Shown: one piece after another, positions 9,184 through 17,452 of the stretch | Numbering within the stretch: the first letter of the stretch is position 1 | Layout: every line of letters starts with the position of its first letter | Source: Microbacterium sp. TPD7012 | GTDB lineage: Bacteria; Actinomycetota; Actinomycetes; Actinomycetales; Microbacteriaceae | DNA length: 64,000 bases | NCBI RefSeq assembly: GCF_003075395.1 | Contig: NZ_QDFV01000007.1 | Coordinates: forward strand, 62,622-126,621 | Direction: 5' to 3' | Program-made: the position numbers and the translations under genes | The notes under the pieces: model-generated | What the model was told of the DNA's origin: nothing | Seen by the model: the letters and a program-made list of their open reading frames with translations, nothing else | Database searches by the model: none

Positions 9184-9681
9184 GTGGACGAGCGGCGCAC
9201 GCTGCGCTGGATCAGGATCTGCATCGGGATCATGATCCTCGGACTGTTCGTGAGCGGCGTCACGGCGTTTCCGCTGCGGATCGAACTCGCGATCGGCTCC
9301 GACATCCTGCACGCATCTCCTGCCGCCGGCTGGTTCCCCGACGCCGTGGCGTGGGTCGACCGGGTGGCCGATGCGCTGGCCGACGTGGACGGACGCTACC
9401 CGTTCATCTCCTACGGCACGGACTGGCTCGCCTACGCGCATCTCGTGATCGCGGTCGTCTTCATCGGCCCGCTGGTCGATCCGGTGCGCAACATCTGGGT
9501 CATCCAGTTCGGCGTCATCGCCTGCGCCGGGATCATCCCGCTCGCCCTGATCGCCGGCGGCATCCGCGGCATCCCGCTCGGATGGCAGCTGATCGACATG
9601 TCGTTCGGGGTGCTCGGCGTGATCCCGCTCGTCATCGCCTGGCGCCTGACCCGGAAGCTGGAGCGGACGCGGTCGGCCTAG
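9184..9681 (+). CDS. Four-helix membrane protein of unknown function
   Basis: This 165-residue protein starts at GTG (MDERRTLRWIRICIGIMILG). Hydrophobic segments lie near residues 9-28, 80-98, 105-123 and 133-151. A polar extracytoplasmic loop after the first helix includes DVDGRYPFISYGTDWLAYAH. I cannot place it in a characterised family. It is the last gene of the short rightward run starting at 8646. Its TAG stop is the second half of a CTAG palindrome whose other strand is the stop of the convergent ferritin-like gene. Confidence 0.7.
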   Translation: MDERRTLRWIRICIGIMILGLFVSGVTAFPLRIELAIGSDILHASPAAGWFPDAVAWVDRVADALADVDGRYPFISYGTDWLAYAHLVIAVVFIGPLVDPVRNIWVIQFGVIACAGIIPLALIAGGIRGIPLGWQLIDMSFGVLGVIPLVIAWRLTRKLERTRSA

Positions 9682-10391
9682 GAGGCGAGCCCCATCGCGT
9701 CCATGCGCCGCGCGTGCGCGCCCATCAGCTCGGTGTACACGGGCTCGATGCGCTCGTCGTCGGCCGCGAGCCGCTCCGGGCGCAGCGCTGAGCGGCAGAC
9801 GAGGATCGTGTCGCCGACGAGCCGACGCGCCCACATCGACAGCAGCGAACGCCACTCCTCGTCGCTCTCGATCGTCTCCTGGATGATCGCGACGATCTCG
9901 TGACGCGCATCGTCCTCCCGGAGGATCTCGACCACCCGGCGTCCGGTGTCGGCGTAGCTCGAGGCCAGCGCCAGATAGAAGTCGTCGAGCATCCCCGCGG
10001 TGATGTAGACCGCCAGCAGGGTCTCGCGGGGGCGCGCGCCGATGGTCTTGCGGCGGAAGGCGTCGAGGTTCTCGCGGAACGGCAGCATGAGCTGCGTCGG
10101 GTCGTCGCCTCGTTCCGCGATGAGGTCGACGATCGCGCGATGCTTCGTCAGCGCCGCTCCGGCCGCGCGGGAGAGGGACTCCTTCTCGGAGAGCTCGGGC
10201 GTCGCGCGGATCAGACGCGTGAGCGTCTCGAAGTAGCCGAGCTGGAGGTACGCGGCCTGCCCGAGGAAGCGATTCAGCTCCGGCGCGAGCTCGGCGAAGT
10301 CGACGCGGGTCGCGTCGCCCTGATCGCCCCGGCTGCGGAGGGCCAGCGTGCGGCGCGGCGCGGCGTCGCGCTGCCAGAACCACTTAACCAC
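9678..10391 (-). CDS. Ferritin-like fold protein (Rv3210c-like)
   Basis: This 237-residue protein is predicted all-helical with paired Glu/His segments typical of ferritin-like di-iron folds: FLGQAAYLQLGYFETLTRLI, ALTKHRAIVDLI, and EILREDDARHEIVAIIQETI. No enzyme activity can be assigned. Its place between DUF3107 and an RhlE helicase matches the mycobacterial order around Rv3208A-Rv3211 as I recall it. The start is GTG 10391, preceded by GGGAGG four to five bases upstream. It is convergent with the membrane protein gene and shares its CTAG stop. Confidence 0.75.
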   Translation of the reverse strand: MVKWFWQRDAAPRRTLALRSRGDQGDATRVDFAELAPELNRFLGQAAYLQLGYFETLTRLIRATPELSEKESLSRAAGAALTKHRAIVDLIAERGDDPTQLMLPFRENLDAFRRKTIGARPRETLLAVYITAGMLDDFYLALASSYADTGRRVVEILREDDARHEIVAIIQETIESDEEWRSLLSMWARRLVGDTILVCRSALRPERLAADDERIEPVYTELMGAHARRMDAMGLAS

Positions 10392-10471
10392 GGGGCCTCC
10401 CTGTCGAGTTCACCACGTCGTTCACAATACTCGGGCGCAGCACCTCTTCCTGGCCCGCACCGCCCCTCGGG

Positions 10472-10477
10472 TAGGCT
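10472..10477 (+). promoter_or_regulatory. -10 element TAGGCT for the DEAD-box helicase gene
   Basis: TAGGCT lies about 107 bases before the GTG at 10584. It predicts an untranslated leader of roughly 100 bases within the 192-base gap from the divergent ferritin-like gene. Confidence 0.4.
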
Positions 10478-10583
10478 GGGCGTGTCCCGCCGTCGGAGCG
10501 GGCCCCCGCGCCTGTGGCACAAGAGACGGCGTGGATCCGTTTACGTGGCGCCCCAGAGGGTCGCCGGACAGGCATCTGAACAA

Positions 10584-12107
10584 GTGACAACTTTCGCTGA
10601 TCTCAATATCGATCAGGACATCATCGACGCGCTCGCCTCCAAGGGCATCGTCGACGCTTTCCCCATCCAGGAGCAGACCATCCCCCTCGGCCTTCCCGGC
10701 CAGGACATCATCGGCCAGGCGAAGACGGGTACCGGCAAGACCTTCGGCTTCGGCATCCCCGTCGTCCAGCGGCTCGGCAAGGACCCGGAGCACGGGGTGA
10801 AGGCGCTCATCGTCGTCCCGACCCGTGAGCTCGCGGTGCAGGTGTACGAGGACATCGATCTGCTCACCAGCAACCGCTCCACGAGCGTCGTCGCGATCTA
10901 CGGCGGAAAGGCCTACGAGGGTCAGATCGACCAGCTCAAGGCCGGCGCGCAGATCGTCGTCGGCACGCCCGGTCGTCTGATCGACCTCGCGGGGCAGCGC
11001 CTGCTCGACCTCTCCAACGCGACCGAGGTCGTGCTCGACGAGGCCGACAAGATGCTCGATCTGGGCTTCCTGGCCGACATCGAGAAGATCTTCCAGAAGG
11101 TCCCGGCCGTCCGGCACACGCAGCTGTTCTCGGCGACCATGCCCGGCCCGATCGTGGCACTCGCCCGCCGCTTCATGACGAACCCGATCCACATCCGCGC
11201 CAGCGACCCGGACGAGGGCCTCACGCAGGCGAACATCAAGCACCTCGTCTACCGCGCGCACTCGATGGACAAGGACGAGATCATCGCCCGCATCCTGCAG
11301 GCCGAGGGCCGCGGAAAGACCGTGATCTTCACGCGCACCAAGCGTGCCGCGCAGCGCCTCGTCGACGAGCTGGGCGACCGCGGCTTCAACGTCGGCGGCG
11401 TGCACGGCGACATGGGTCAGGATCAGCGCGAGCGGTCGATGGCCGCGTTCAAGGCCGGCAAGCGCGATGTGCTCGTCGCGACCGATGTCGCCGCCCGCGG
11501 CATCGACGTCGACGACGTGACGCACGTGATCAACCACACCATCCCGGACGAGGACAAGACGTACCTGCACCGCGCCGGCCGTACCGGTCGCGCGGGCAAG
11601 ACCGGCATCGCGGTGACCTTCGTCGACTGGGAGGACCTGCACAAGTGGGCCCTGATCAACCGGGCCCTCGAGTTCGGCCAGCCCGAGCCCGTCGAGACCT
11701 ACTCGTCGAGCCCGCACCTGTTCTCCGACCTCGACATCCCCGAGGGCACCAAGGGTCGTCTGACGACCGCCCCGAAGACGCAGTCGGTGAAGACCGAGCG
11801 CACGCGTCGCCCGGAGCGCGCAGCGGATGCCGCCGCCGAGGGCAGCGATGAGAGCGGCACGCGTCGCCGCCGTCGCCGTCGCAACAGCGAGAACCCGGTC
11901 GGCTCCACCTTCGCCGAGGGCGGCTCCGAGTCGACCGCCTCCGACGGCCAGACCGCTCCGTCCGCCGATCGCGGCGCCGACGGCAGCGGCACCCACGACG
12001 GTGCGGGCAAGGAGCACCACGACGGGAAGCCCGCCCCGGCACGCCGTCGTCGTCGCCGTCGCGGCGGCTCCGGCGCCCCCGGCGCCGCCCCCGTCACCGG
12101 GGCCTGA
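10584..12107 (+). CDS. DEAD-box ATP-dependent RNA helicase (RhlE-like)
   Basis: This 507-residue helicase has the DEAD-box motifs in order: Q motif (TFADLNIDQDIIDAL..FPIQEQTI), Walker A QAKTGTGKT near residue 50, PTRELAVQV, TPGRLIDL, VLDEADKMLDLGF, SATMPGP, then the second RecA domain with VIFTRTKRAAQRL, ATDVAARGIDVDDV and HRAGRTGRAGKTG. The C-terminus is a basic, disordered tail with Arg runs (TRRRRRRNSENP and ARRRRRRRGGSGAPGA), which probably binds RNA. It probably acts in ribosome assembly or RNA turnover. The GTG start (VTTFADLN) is chosen because conserved sequence begins there. The 3' end overlaps the convergent DUF817 gene by 14 bases. Confidence 0.88.
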   Translation: MTTFADLNIDQDIIDALASKGIVDAFPIQEQTIPLGLPGQDIIGQAKTGTGKTFGFGIPVVQRLGKDPEHGVKALIVVPTRELAVQVYEDIDLLTSNRSTSVVAIYGGKAYEGQIDQLKAGAQIVVGTPGRLIDLAGQRLLDLSNATEVVLDEADKMLDLGFLADIEKIFQKVPAVRHTQLFSATMPGPIVALARRFMTNPIHIRASDPDEGLTQANIKHLVYRAHSMDKDEIIARILQAEGRGKTVIFTRTKRAAQRLVDELGDRGFNVGGVHGDMGQDQRERSMAAFKAGKRDVLVATDVAARGIDVDDVTHVINHTIPDEDKTYLHRAGRTGRAGKTGIAVTFVDWEDLHKWALINRALEFGQPEPVETYSSSPHLFSDLDIPEGTKGRLTTAPKTQSVKTERTRRPERAADAAAEGSDESGTRRRRRRRNSENPVGSTFAEGGSESTASDGQTAPSADRGADGSGTHDGAGKEHHDGKPAPARRRRRRRGGSGAPGAAPVTGA

Positions 12108-13029
12108 TCGACGTCGGAGGGGCGGATGCTGCGCGAGCGGCATCCGCCCCTCCGCTGTCTCCGGCACCGGCGCGCAGCCTCGCCCCGGGAATCTGCGGCG
12201 GATAGACCCACGCGACCAGCACCACCGAGATGATCATCAGCAGGAACCACGAGCTCAGCTTGCTCAGCGAGACGGGCTGCCAGGTCTCCGCCTGATCGGG
12301 GTACGCCCACGCCCCGGCCCAGGTGCCGATGTTCTCAGCGAGGTAGATGAACACCGCCACGCCGCCGAAGACGAGCAGGAGCGGCAGCCGAACGGTGCGA
12401 CGCCACACACGCGCGTGCATCACGGTGGGCACCCAGAGCGCCACGACCCCGGCGAGCAGCACCCAGCGGGCGTCCCACCACCAGTGGTGCGTGAAGAAGT
12501 TCAGGTAGATCGCCGCGGCCAGGATCGCCGTGATCCATCGACGCGGGTAGCGGGTGAACCCCAGATCGAACAGCCGGTAGACGCGCACCATGTACGAGCC
12601 GACGGCCGCGTACATGAAGCCGCTGAACAACGGGACCCCGCCGATGCGGAGAACGCCGTCGGCGGCATAGGCCCACGAGCCGGCATCCGTCTTGAACAGC
12701 TCCATCGCCGTGCCGGTGAGATGGAACAGGACGATGACCCAGAGCTCGCGTCCGCTCTCGAGGCGGAACACCAGCATCGCGATCTGGATGAGAACCGCGG
12801 CGATCGTGAGCGCGTCGTTGCGGGCGAGGGCCGCGTCGTCGGGATACCAGAGCTGCGCGGCGACGATCACGATCAGCAGCGCGGCGCCGAAGATGCACGC
12901 CCAGGCCTGCTTGAGGACGAACACCGCGAACTCGACGAGTCCCGCGCGGATGCCGTCCGCCGGAGCGCCGAGGAGCACGCGCCTCGCGGCGGCATCGACG
13001 CGGCGCTCCAGGGAAGTCGCTCGCTGCAT
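12094..13029 (-). CDS. DUF817 family integral membrane protein
   Basis: This 311-residue protein has about eight hydrophobic segments and the features of the DUF817 (YoaT-like) family: FRLESGRELWVIVLFHLTGT, SWAYAADGVLRIGGVPLFSGF, YLNFFTHHWWWDARWVL and LAENIGTWAGAWAYPDQ. The function is unknown; the conserved His, Trp and Asp residues face the membrane or periplasm. The ATG at 13029 has TACGGT seven bases upstream, so it probably has its own leaderless promoter. It is convergent with, and overlaps, the helicase gene. Confidence 0.82.
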   Translation of the reverse strand: MQRATSLERRVDAAARRVLLGAPADGIRAGLVEFAVFVLKQAWACIFGAALLIVIVAAQLWYPDDAALARNDALTIAAVLIQIAMLVFRLESGRELWVIVLFHLTGTAMELFKTDAGSWAYAADGVLRIGGVPLFSGFMYAAVGSYMVRVYRLFDLGFTRYPRRWITAILAAAIYLNFFTHHWWWDARWVLLAGVVALWVPTVMHARVWRRTVRLPLLLVFGGVAVFIYLAENIGTWAGAWAYPDQAETWQPVSLSKLSSWFLLMIISVVLVAWVYPPQIPGARLRAGAGDSGGADAARAASAPPTSIRPR

Positions 13030-13036
13030 GCCTGGA

Positions 13037-13042
13037 ACCGTA
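13037..13042 (-). promoter_or_regulatory. -10 element TACGGT for the DUF817 gene (leaderless)
   Basis: On the minus strand TACGGT is followed by seven bases (TCCAGGC) and then ATG 13029, with no ribosome-binding site. Confidence 0.45.
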
Positions 13043-13092
13043 TCCGTGGCGCTCGACAGCCGGCCGGGAGTGTCCCGACAGAATGCCGAGGA

Positions 13093-13962
13093 TCAGGGAA
13101 AGCGCGGGGCGGTTCCGGTCGCGCGGTCTATGATCCGGGCGACCATCTCCTCGGACGTCGTGTTCTCCCCCGGGCGGTTGGGCTTGCCGCTGCCGTGGTA
13201 GTCGCTCGACCCGGTGACGATGAGGTCGTGCGCGGCGGCGATCTCCCGCAGCTTCCGCTTGCCCGCCTCGGTGTTCTCCCGGTGGTCGATCTCGAATCCG
13301 CCGAGGCCTGCGGCGATGAGGCGCTCGAGGTAGGGCACCGGCATCATCAGATCACGGCCGGTGACCGGGTGGGCGATGACCGCCACTCCCCCGGCGTCCG
13401 TGATGAGTCGGACCGCCGTGAGCGGGTCCGGGGCGTAGTGGGGTTCGTAGTACCCCTCGCGCGGATGGAGGATGCCGTCGAAGGCCTCGGTGCGGTCGCG
13501 CACGATCCCGCGGGCGACCAGGGCGTCGGCGATGTGCGGGCGACCGACGGTGGCGTCGAGCGTGGTCTGGGCGACGACGTCGTCCCAGTGCAGGTCGTAG
13601 TCGCGGCCGATGTTGCGGACGATCCGCTCCGCGCGTCCGATCCGGTCGCCGCGGATGCGCTCTGTCTCGGCCAAGAGAGCCGGGTCCTCCGGATCGAAGA
13701 GGTACCCGAGCACATGCACGCTGCGCCACTCGTGCTTGGCCGAAAGCTCCATCCCGGGGATGAACGTCACCCCGAGCGCGGCGGCCGCCTCCCCCGCCTC
13801 CTGCCAGCCGGTCGAGCGGTCGTGGTCGGTCAGGGCGAGCGTCCGCACGCCGTGCGCGTGCGCCTGGCGCACCACCTCCGCAGGGCTCTCCGTGCCATCG
13901 GAATGGTTGGAGTGCAGGTGCAGGTCGGCGGGACCGGCGAATCCAGAGGACGGAGTGGCCAT
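13093..13962 (-). CDS. PHP-domain metal-dependent phosphoesterase (YciV/RNase AM-like)
   Basis: This 289-residue single-domain PHP protein has metal-binding motifs at DLHLHSNHSDGTESPAEVV near residue 11, LALTDHD, FIPGMELSA, VHVLGYLFD, VIAHPVTG and ITGSSDYHG-like VTGSSDYHGSGKPN near the end. Relatives such as YciV/Rnm remove the 3' phosphate of 3',5'-nucleoside bisphosphates and trim RNA 5' ends; histidinol-phosphatase-type activity is a less likely alternative. It is divergent from the EEP-family gene at 14025. The ATG has TACGCT six bases upstream, consistent with leaderless transcription. Confidence 0.82.
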   Translation of the reverse strand: MATPSSGFAGPADLHLHSNHSDGTESPAEVVRQAHAHGVRTLALTDHDRSTGWQEAGEAAAALGVTFIPGMELSAKHEWRSVHVLGYLFDPEDPALLAETERIRGDRIGRAERIVRNIGRDYDLHWDDVVAQTTLDATVGRPHIADALVARGIVRDRTEAFDGILHPREGYYEPHYAPDPLTAVRLITDAGGVAVIAHPVTGRDLMMPVPYLERLIAAGLGGFEIDHRENTEAGKRKLREIAAAHDLIVTGSSDYHGSGKPNRPGENTTSEEMVARIIDRATGTAPRFP

Positions 13963-13968
13963 CCTCCG

Positions 13969-13974
13969 AGCGTA
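13969..13974 (-). promoter_or_regulatory. -10 element TACGCT for the PHP gene (leaderless)
   Basis: TACGCT on the minus strand is followed by CGGAGG and then ATG 13962. The six-base gap is right for a transcript starting at the ATG and too tight for GGAGG to act as a ribosome-binding site. Confidence 0.48.
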
Positions 13975-14011
13975 CCGAGCATGGCGGCAGGGACTTCACA
14001 GGCGGCGCTTC

Positions 14012-14017
14012 TAGGCT
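14012..14017 (+). promoter_or_regulatory. -10 element TAGGCT for the EEP-family gene (leaderless)
   Basis: TAGGCT is followed by seven bases and then ATG 14025. No ribosome-binding site is seen. Confidence 0.48.
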
Positions 14018-14024
14018 TGTCGGG

Positions 14025-15047
14025 ATGCTTCGACTACTGGGGGTCCTGTTCACCGTGCTGCTCGCGATCGCGACGGCGATCGTGGTGTGGCCGCAGTTCT
14101 TCCACCTCGAGCAGACCTACCCGTTCGCGCAGCTCGTGTCGGCTCGCGGGCCGGTTCTGGCGGGATTCCTGATCGTGGCGGTGCTCGCTCTCCTGCTCCT
14201 GTTCGCCCGTCCGCTGCGTGGGTTCGCAGCATCGGTGCTCATCGTGGCCCTGCTCGGAGCGGGAGCGATCGGCGCCATCGGAGCCGTGCGCGGCTTCGGC
14301 ACGTCCGCCCTCCCGGGGAAGGGCGAGGGAAGCGTCCGCGTCCTGACCTGGAACACAGCGGGCGAGGCGGTCTCGGCCGAGCACATCGCGCAGCAGATCC
14401 TCGAGCAGGGCGCCGACATCGTGGCGCTCCCGGAGACCACCCAGGCGGTCGGAGAGCAGATCGCGCTGATGCTGCGCGAGCAGGGGCACCCGATGTGGGT
14501 GCATCACGTGCAGTTCCGCCCCGACGTGCAGGACGGGCCGCAGTCCTGGCAGACGACGGTGCTGGTCGCCCCCGACCTCGGCGAGTACTCCGTGATCGAG
14601 TCGTCGAAGGACGGCACGAGCAACACGGGCTCGGTGCCGAGCGCGGTGCTCATGCCCATCGACGGCGCCGGCCCCACGATCGTCGCCGTGCATGCGGTGG
14701 CGCCGCGTATGGAGGAGATGGAGCAGTGGCGGCATGACCTGCAGTGGATCGCCGACCAGTGCCCCCAGGGCGACTTCATCCTCGCCGGCGACTTCAACGC
14801 GACCATCGATCACATGGCGCCGCTCGGCATGGACGGCGGCGACATCGGATACTGCCGCGATGTGGCATCGCGCACCGGCAACGGCATGACCGGCACGTGG
14901 CCGAGTTCGCTCCCTCCGCTCGCGGGGGCACCGATCGACCACGTCATGGTCTCGCAGAACTGGACGCCCTCGGGCTCGGTCGTGCTCGACGACGCGGGCG
15001 GAAGCGACCACCGCGCCCTCGTCGTGCAGCTGGAGCCGGCCGGCTGA
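14025..15047 (+). CDS. Membrane-anchored endonuclease/exonuclease/phosphatase-family protein
   Basis: This 340-residue protein has three N-terminal hydrophobic segments within about the first 95 residues (MLRLLGVLFTVLLAIATAIV, PVLAGFLIVAVLALLLLF, SVLIVALLGAGAIGAIGAV). An extracytoplasmic EEP domain follows, with the family motifs VLTWNTAGE, DIVALPETT, VAVHAVAPR, ILAGDFNAT, GAPIDHVMVS and GGSDHRALVV, so the catalytic Asn, Glu, Asp and His positions are present. The topology puts the active site outside the membrane. The substrate is unknown; nucleic acid, lipid phosphate or sugar phosphate are all possible. It is divergent from the PHP phosphoesterase with 62 bases between them. Confidence 0.8.
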   Translation: MLRLLGVLFTVLLAIATAIVVWPQFFHLEQTYPFAQLVSARGPVLAGFLIVAVLALLLLFARPLRGFAASVLIVALLGAGAIGAIGAVRGFGTSALPGKGEGSVRVLTWNTAGEAVSAEHIAQQILEQGADIVALPETTQAVGEQIALMLREQGHPMWVHHVQFRPDVQDGPQSWQTTVLVAPDLGEYSVIESSKDGTSNTGSVPSAVLMPIDGAGPTIVAVHAVAPRMEEMEQWRHDLQWIADQCPQGDFILAGDFNATIDHMAPLGMDGGDIGYCRDVASRTGNGMTGTWPSSLPPLAGAPIDHVMVSQNWTPSGSVVLDDAGGSDHRALVVQLEPAG

Positions 15048-15072
15048 GCTTCTGCGCATGCCCGCCAGATGA

Positions 15073-15078
15073 CAGACT
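15073..15078 (+). promoter_or_regulatory. -10-like CAGACT six bases before the pepP start
   Basis: CAGACT matches four of the positions of a TANNNT-type -10 element if the first base is relaxed. It precedes GGAGGG and ATG 15085. The GGAGGG abuts the ATG, so leaderless initiation is plausible but less certain than at neighbouring genes. Confidence 0.3.
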
Positions 15079-15084
15079 GGAGGG

Positions 15085-16527
15085 ATGAGCACCGCAGAGC
15101 GCGACACGATCGCAGACGCCGCCGCAGAGATCCCCGCCGAAGTCACGACGGAGACCGTCGAGAACAGCAGCACCAACCGCAAGCAGCCGTTCCCCCAGGG
15201 CTTCCTCGACACGATCTCGACCGGCTGGGCCGAGCGACCGGAGACGCTTCCGGCTCCGCGGGCACAGGCCGCGTTCGCGGCGACGCGCCGCGCAGCGGTC
15301 TCCGCGGCCTTCCCGGGCAAGCGACTGGTGATCCCCGCCGGCTCTCTCAAGCAGCGCAGCAACGACACCGACTACGTGTTCCGCGCGCACTCGGCGTTCG
15401 CTCATCTCACCGGATGGGCGTCGGACGCCGAGCCCGACTCGATCCTCGTCTTCGAGCCGACCGATGCCGGACACGACATCACCCTCTACTTCCGCGAGCG
15501 CGCGGACCGCACCACGACCGAGTTCTACGCCGACGCCACGGTGGGCGAGTTCTGGATCGGCCCGCGCCCGTCGCTCGCCGGCGTCTCGGCCGACCTCGCC
15601 ATCGAGACCGCGCACCTCGAGGAGTTCGCGCCAGCGGACGGCGAACTCGTTCTCGACGAGGATGAGGCGCTCACCCGCGTCGTCTCCGAGCTGCGCCTGA
15701 TCAAGGACGAGTTCGAGATCGCCGAGATGCGCCGCGCCGTCGACATCACCGCGCAGGGCTTCGACGACATCATCCGCGAACTGCCGCAGGCGATCGACCA
15801 TGCTCGGGGAGAGCGCGTGGTCGAGGGCGTCTTCCACCGTCGCGCGCGCGAGGACGGGAACGGCGAGGGGTACGACACCATCGCGGCATCCGGCCCGCAT
15901 GCGTGCTACCTGCACTGGACCCGCAACGACGGCAGCGTCGTCCCCGGCGATCTGATCCTCGTCGACGCGGGTGTGGAGGCGGACAGCCTGTACACGGCCG
16001 ACATCACCCGCACACTGCCGGTGTCCGGCACGTTCACCGAGGTGCAGCGTCGTGTCTACGAGACCGTGCGCGAGGCCGCGGATGCCGCCTTCGCCGCCGC
16101 ACGAGTGGGCGTGCGGTTCCGCGATGTGCACGCCGCGGCGATGACCGTGATCGCCGCGCGCACCGCCGAGTGGGGTCTGCTGCCGGTCACGGCCGAGGAG
16201 GCCCTCGACGCGGATGCCGGCGGACAGCACCGCCGGTACATGGTGCACGGCACGTCGCACCACCTCGGCATCGACGTGCACGACTGCGCGCAGGCGCGGC
16301 GGGAGATGTACTACGACGGCATCCTCGCTCCCGGCATGGTGTTCACGATCGAGCCGGGCCTCTACTTCCAGATCGACGACCTCACGGTCCCCGCGGAGCT
16401 CCGCGGCATCGGCGTGCGCATCGAGGACGACATCCTGATGACCGCCGACGGCCCCGTGAATCTCTCGGCCGGAATCCCCCGCACCGCCGACGAGGTCGAG
16501 GCCTGGATCGCCCGCGTCCAGAGCTGA
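15085..16527 (+). CDS. pepP: Aminopeptidase P family protein (Xaa-Pro aminopeptidase)
   Basis: This 480-residue protein has the N-terminal aminopeptidase P domain (FRAHSAFAHLTGW, LYFRERADRTTTEFY) and a C-terminal pita-bread metallopeptidase domain. The five di-metal ligands are visible in order: Asp in LILVDAGVEADS, Asp in YTADITRTLP, His in GTSHHLGIDVHD, Glu in FTIEPGLYF and Glu in GVRIEDDILMT. It removes N-terminal residues preceding proline in the cytoplasm. The length fits actinobacterial PepP. A phosphotransferase-family gene follows after nine bases and is probably co-transcribed. Confidence 0.9.
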   Translation: MSTAERDTIADAAAEIPAEVTTETVENSSTNRKQPFPQGFLDTISTGWAERPETLPAPRAQAAFAATRRAAVSAAFPGKRLVIPAGSLKQRSNDTDYVFRAHSAFAHLTGWASDAEPDSILVFEPTDAGHDITLYFRERADRTTTEFYADATVGEFWIGPRPSLAGVSADLAIETAHLEEFAPADGELVLDEDEALTRVVSELRLIKDEFEIAEMRRAVDITAQGFDDIIRELPQAIDHARGERVVEGVFHRRAREDGNGEGYDTIAASGPHACYLHWTRNDGSVVPGDLILVDAGVEADSLYTADITRTLPVSGTFTEVQRRVYETVREAADAAFAAARVGVRFRDVHAAAMTVIAARTAEWGLLPVTAEEALDADAGGQHRRYMVHGTSHHLGIDVHDCAQARREMYYDGILAPGMVFTIEPGLYFQIDDLTVPAELRGIGVRIEDDILMTADGPVNLSAGIPRTADEVEAWIARVQS

Positions 16528-16536
16528 GCGATCCCG

Positions 16537-17445
16537 GTGCACGAGGGCGAGCTGCCGCTCGACGACGATCTCGCCGAGCGGCTGATCGCCGCACGCTTCC
16601 CAGAGCTGCGCGGTCGGCCGCTGCGGCGCGTGCCCACGACCGGCACGGTGAACACCATCATGCGACTGGGCGATGAACTGGTCGCGCGGTTCCCGCTCCT
16701 CGGCGCGTCCGAGGCGGAGCTGCGGGCCGAGGCCGACGCCATGGCCGAGCTGGCCGACGCCAGCCCGTTCCCCGCAGCACGTCCCTACGGGGTCGCGAGC
16801 GCCTCCGACGGGTTCGCTTCGGCGTGGTCCGTGCAGACGTGGCTCGACGGCGAGGTGGCCGGGCACGATCGGCACGCGGCATCCGCTTCTCTCGCCCGTG
16901 ACATCGTGACGCTCATCACGACGATGCGGAGCGTCCCGGTCGGCGGGCGCGTGTTCGACGGCGCCGGTCGCGGCGGGCATCTCCCCGATCATGACGAGTG
17001 GATCACGACGTGTCTCGCGCAGAGCGGACACCTGCTCGACACCCGTCGGGCCGCAGAGCTCTGGGCGTCGCTGCGCGTGCTGCCGGCAGCCGGGCCCGAC
17101 GTCATGAGTCATCGCGACCTCACCCCGTTCAACCTCCTCGTCACCGAGCGGGACGGCGACGATCGGCTCGCCGGTGTCCTGGACGGCGGGAGCTTCGGAC
17201 CGGCCGACCCGGCGCTCGACCTCGTCGCCGCGTGGCATCTGTTCGATGCCCCGCGACGCCGGATGCTGCGCGACGGTGTCGGCGCAAGCGATGGGGAGTG
17301 GCTGCGCGGAGCGGCATGGGCGTTCCAGCAGGCGATGGGCCTCGTCTGGTACTACGAGGAGTCGAATCCGCCGATGAGCGCACTGGGCATCTCGACGATG
17401 CGGCGGCTGCTGGAGGATGAAGAGCTGTCGGGGCTGACGGCGTGA
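16537..17445 (+). CDS. Aminoglycoside phosphotransferase family protein
   Basis: This 302-residue kinase-like protein starts at GTG. The N-lobe has TVNTIMRLGDELVARFPL with the likely nucleotide-binding segment. The catalytic loop is VMSHRDLTPFNLLV near residue 193, with the HxD and Asn residues present, followed by GVLDGGSFGPADPALDLVAAW, where the metal-binding Asp is LD. Unlike the protein at 423, this one keeps its catalytic residues. The family phosphorylates small molecules including aminoglycosides, homoserine and fructosamine; nothing here identifies the substrate. It is nine bases downstream of pepP and convergent with the HAD gene. Confidence 0.78.
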   Translation: MHEGELPLDDDLAERLIAARFPELRGRPLRRVPTTGTVNTIMRLGDELVARFPLLGASEAELRAEADAMAELADASPFPAARPYGVASASDGFASAWSVQTWLDGEVAGHDRHAASASLARDIVTLITTMRSVPVGGRVFDGAGRGGHLPDHDEWITTCLAQSGHLLDTRRAAELWASLRVLPAAGPDVMSHRDLTPFNLLVTERDGDDRLAGVLDGGSFGPADPALDLVAAWHLFDAPRRRMLRDGVGASDGEWLRGAAWAFQQAMGLVWYYEESNPPMSALGISTMRRLLEDEELSGLTA

Positions 17446-17452
17446 AGGCAGC

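Noticed and set aside
9900..10583. In-frame upstream extension of the first DEAD-box helicase
   Set aside because: The added 228 codons lie antisense to the ferritin-like gene and across the intergenic region; conserved helicase sequence begins at VTTFADLN from GTG 10584.
16537..17445. Antibiotic-resistance phosphotransferase
   Set aside because: The catalytic residues are intact, but the family is broad, the neighbouring pepP gene is housekeeping, and nothing identifies an aminoglycoside substrate.
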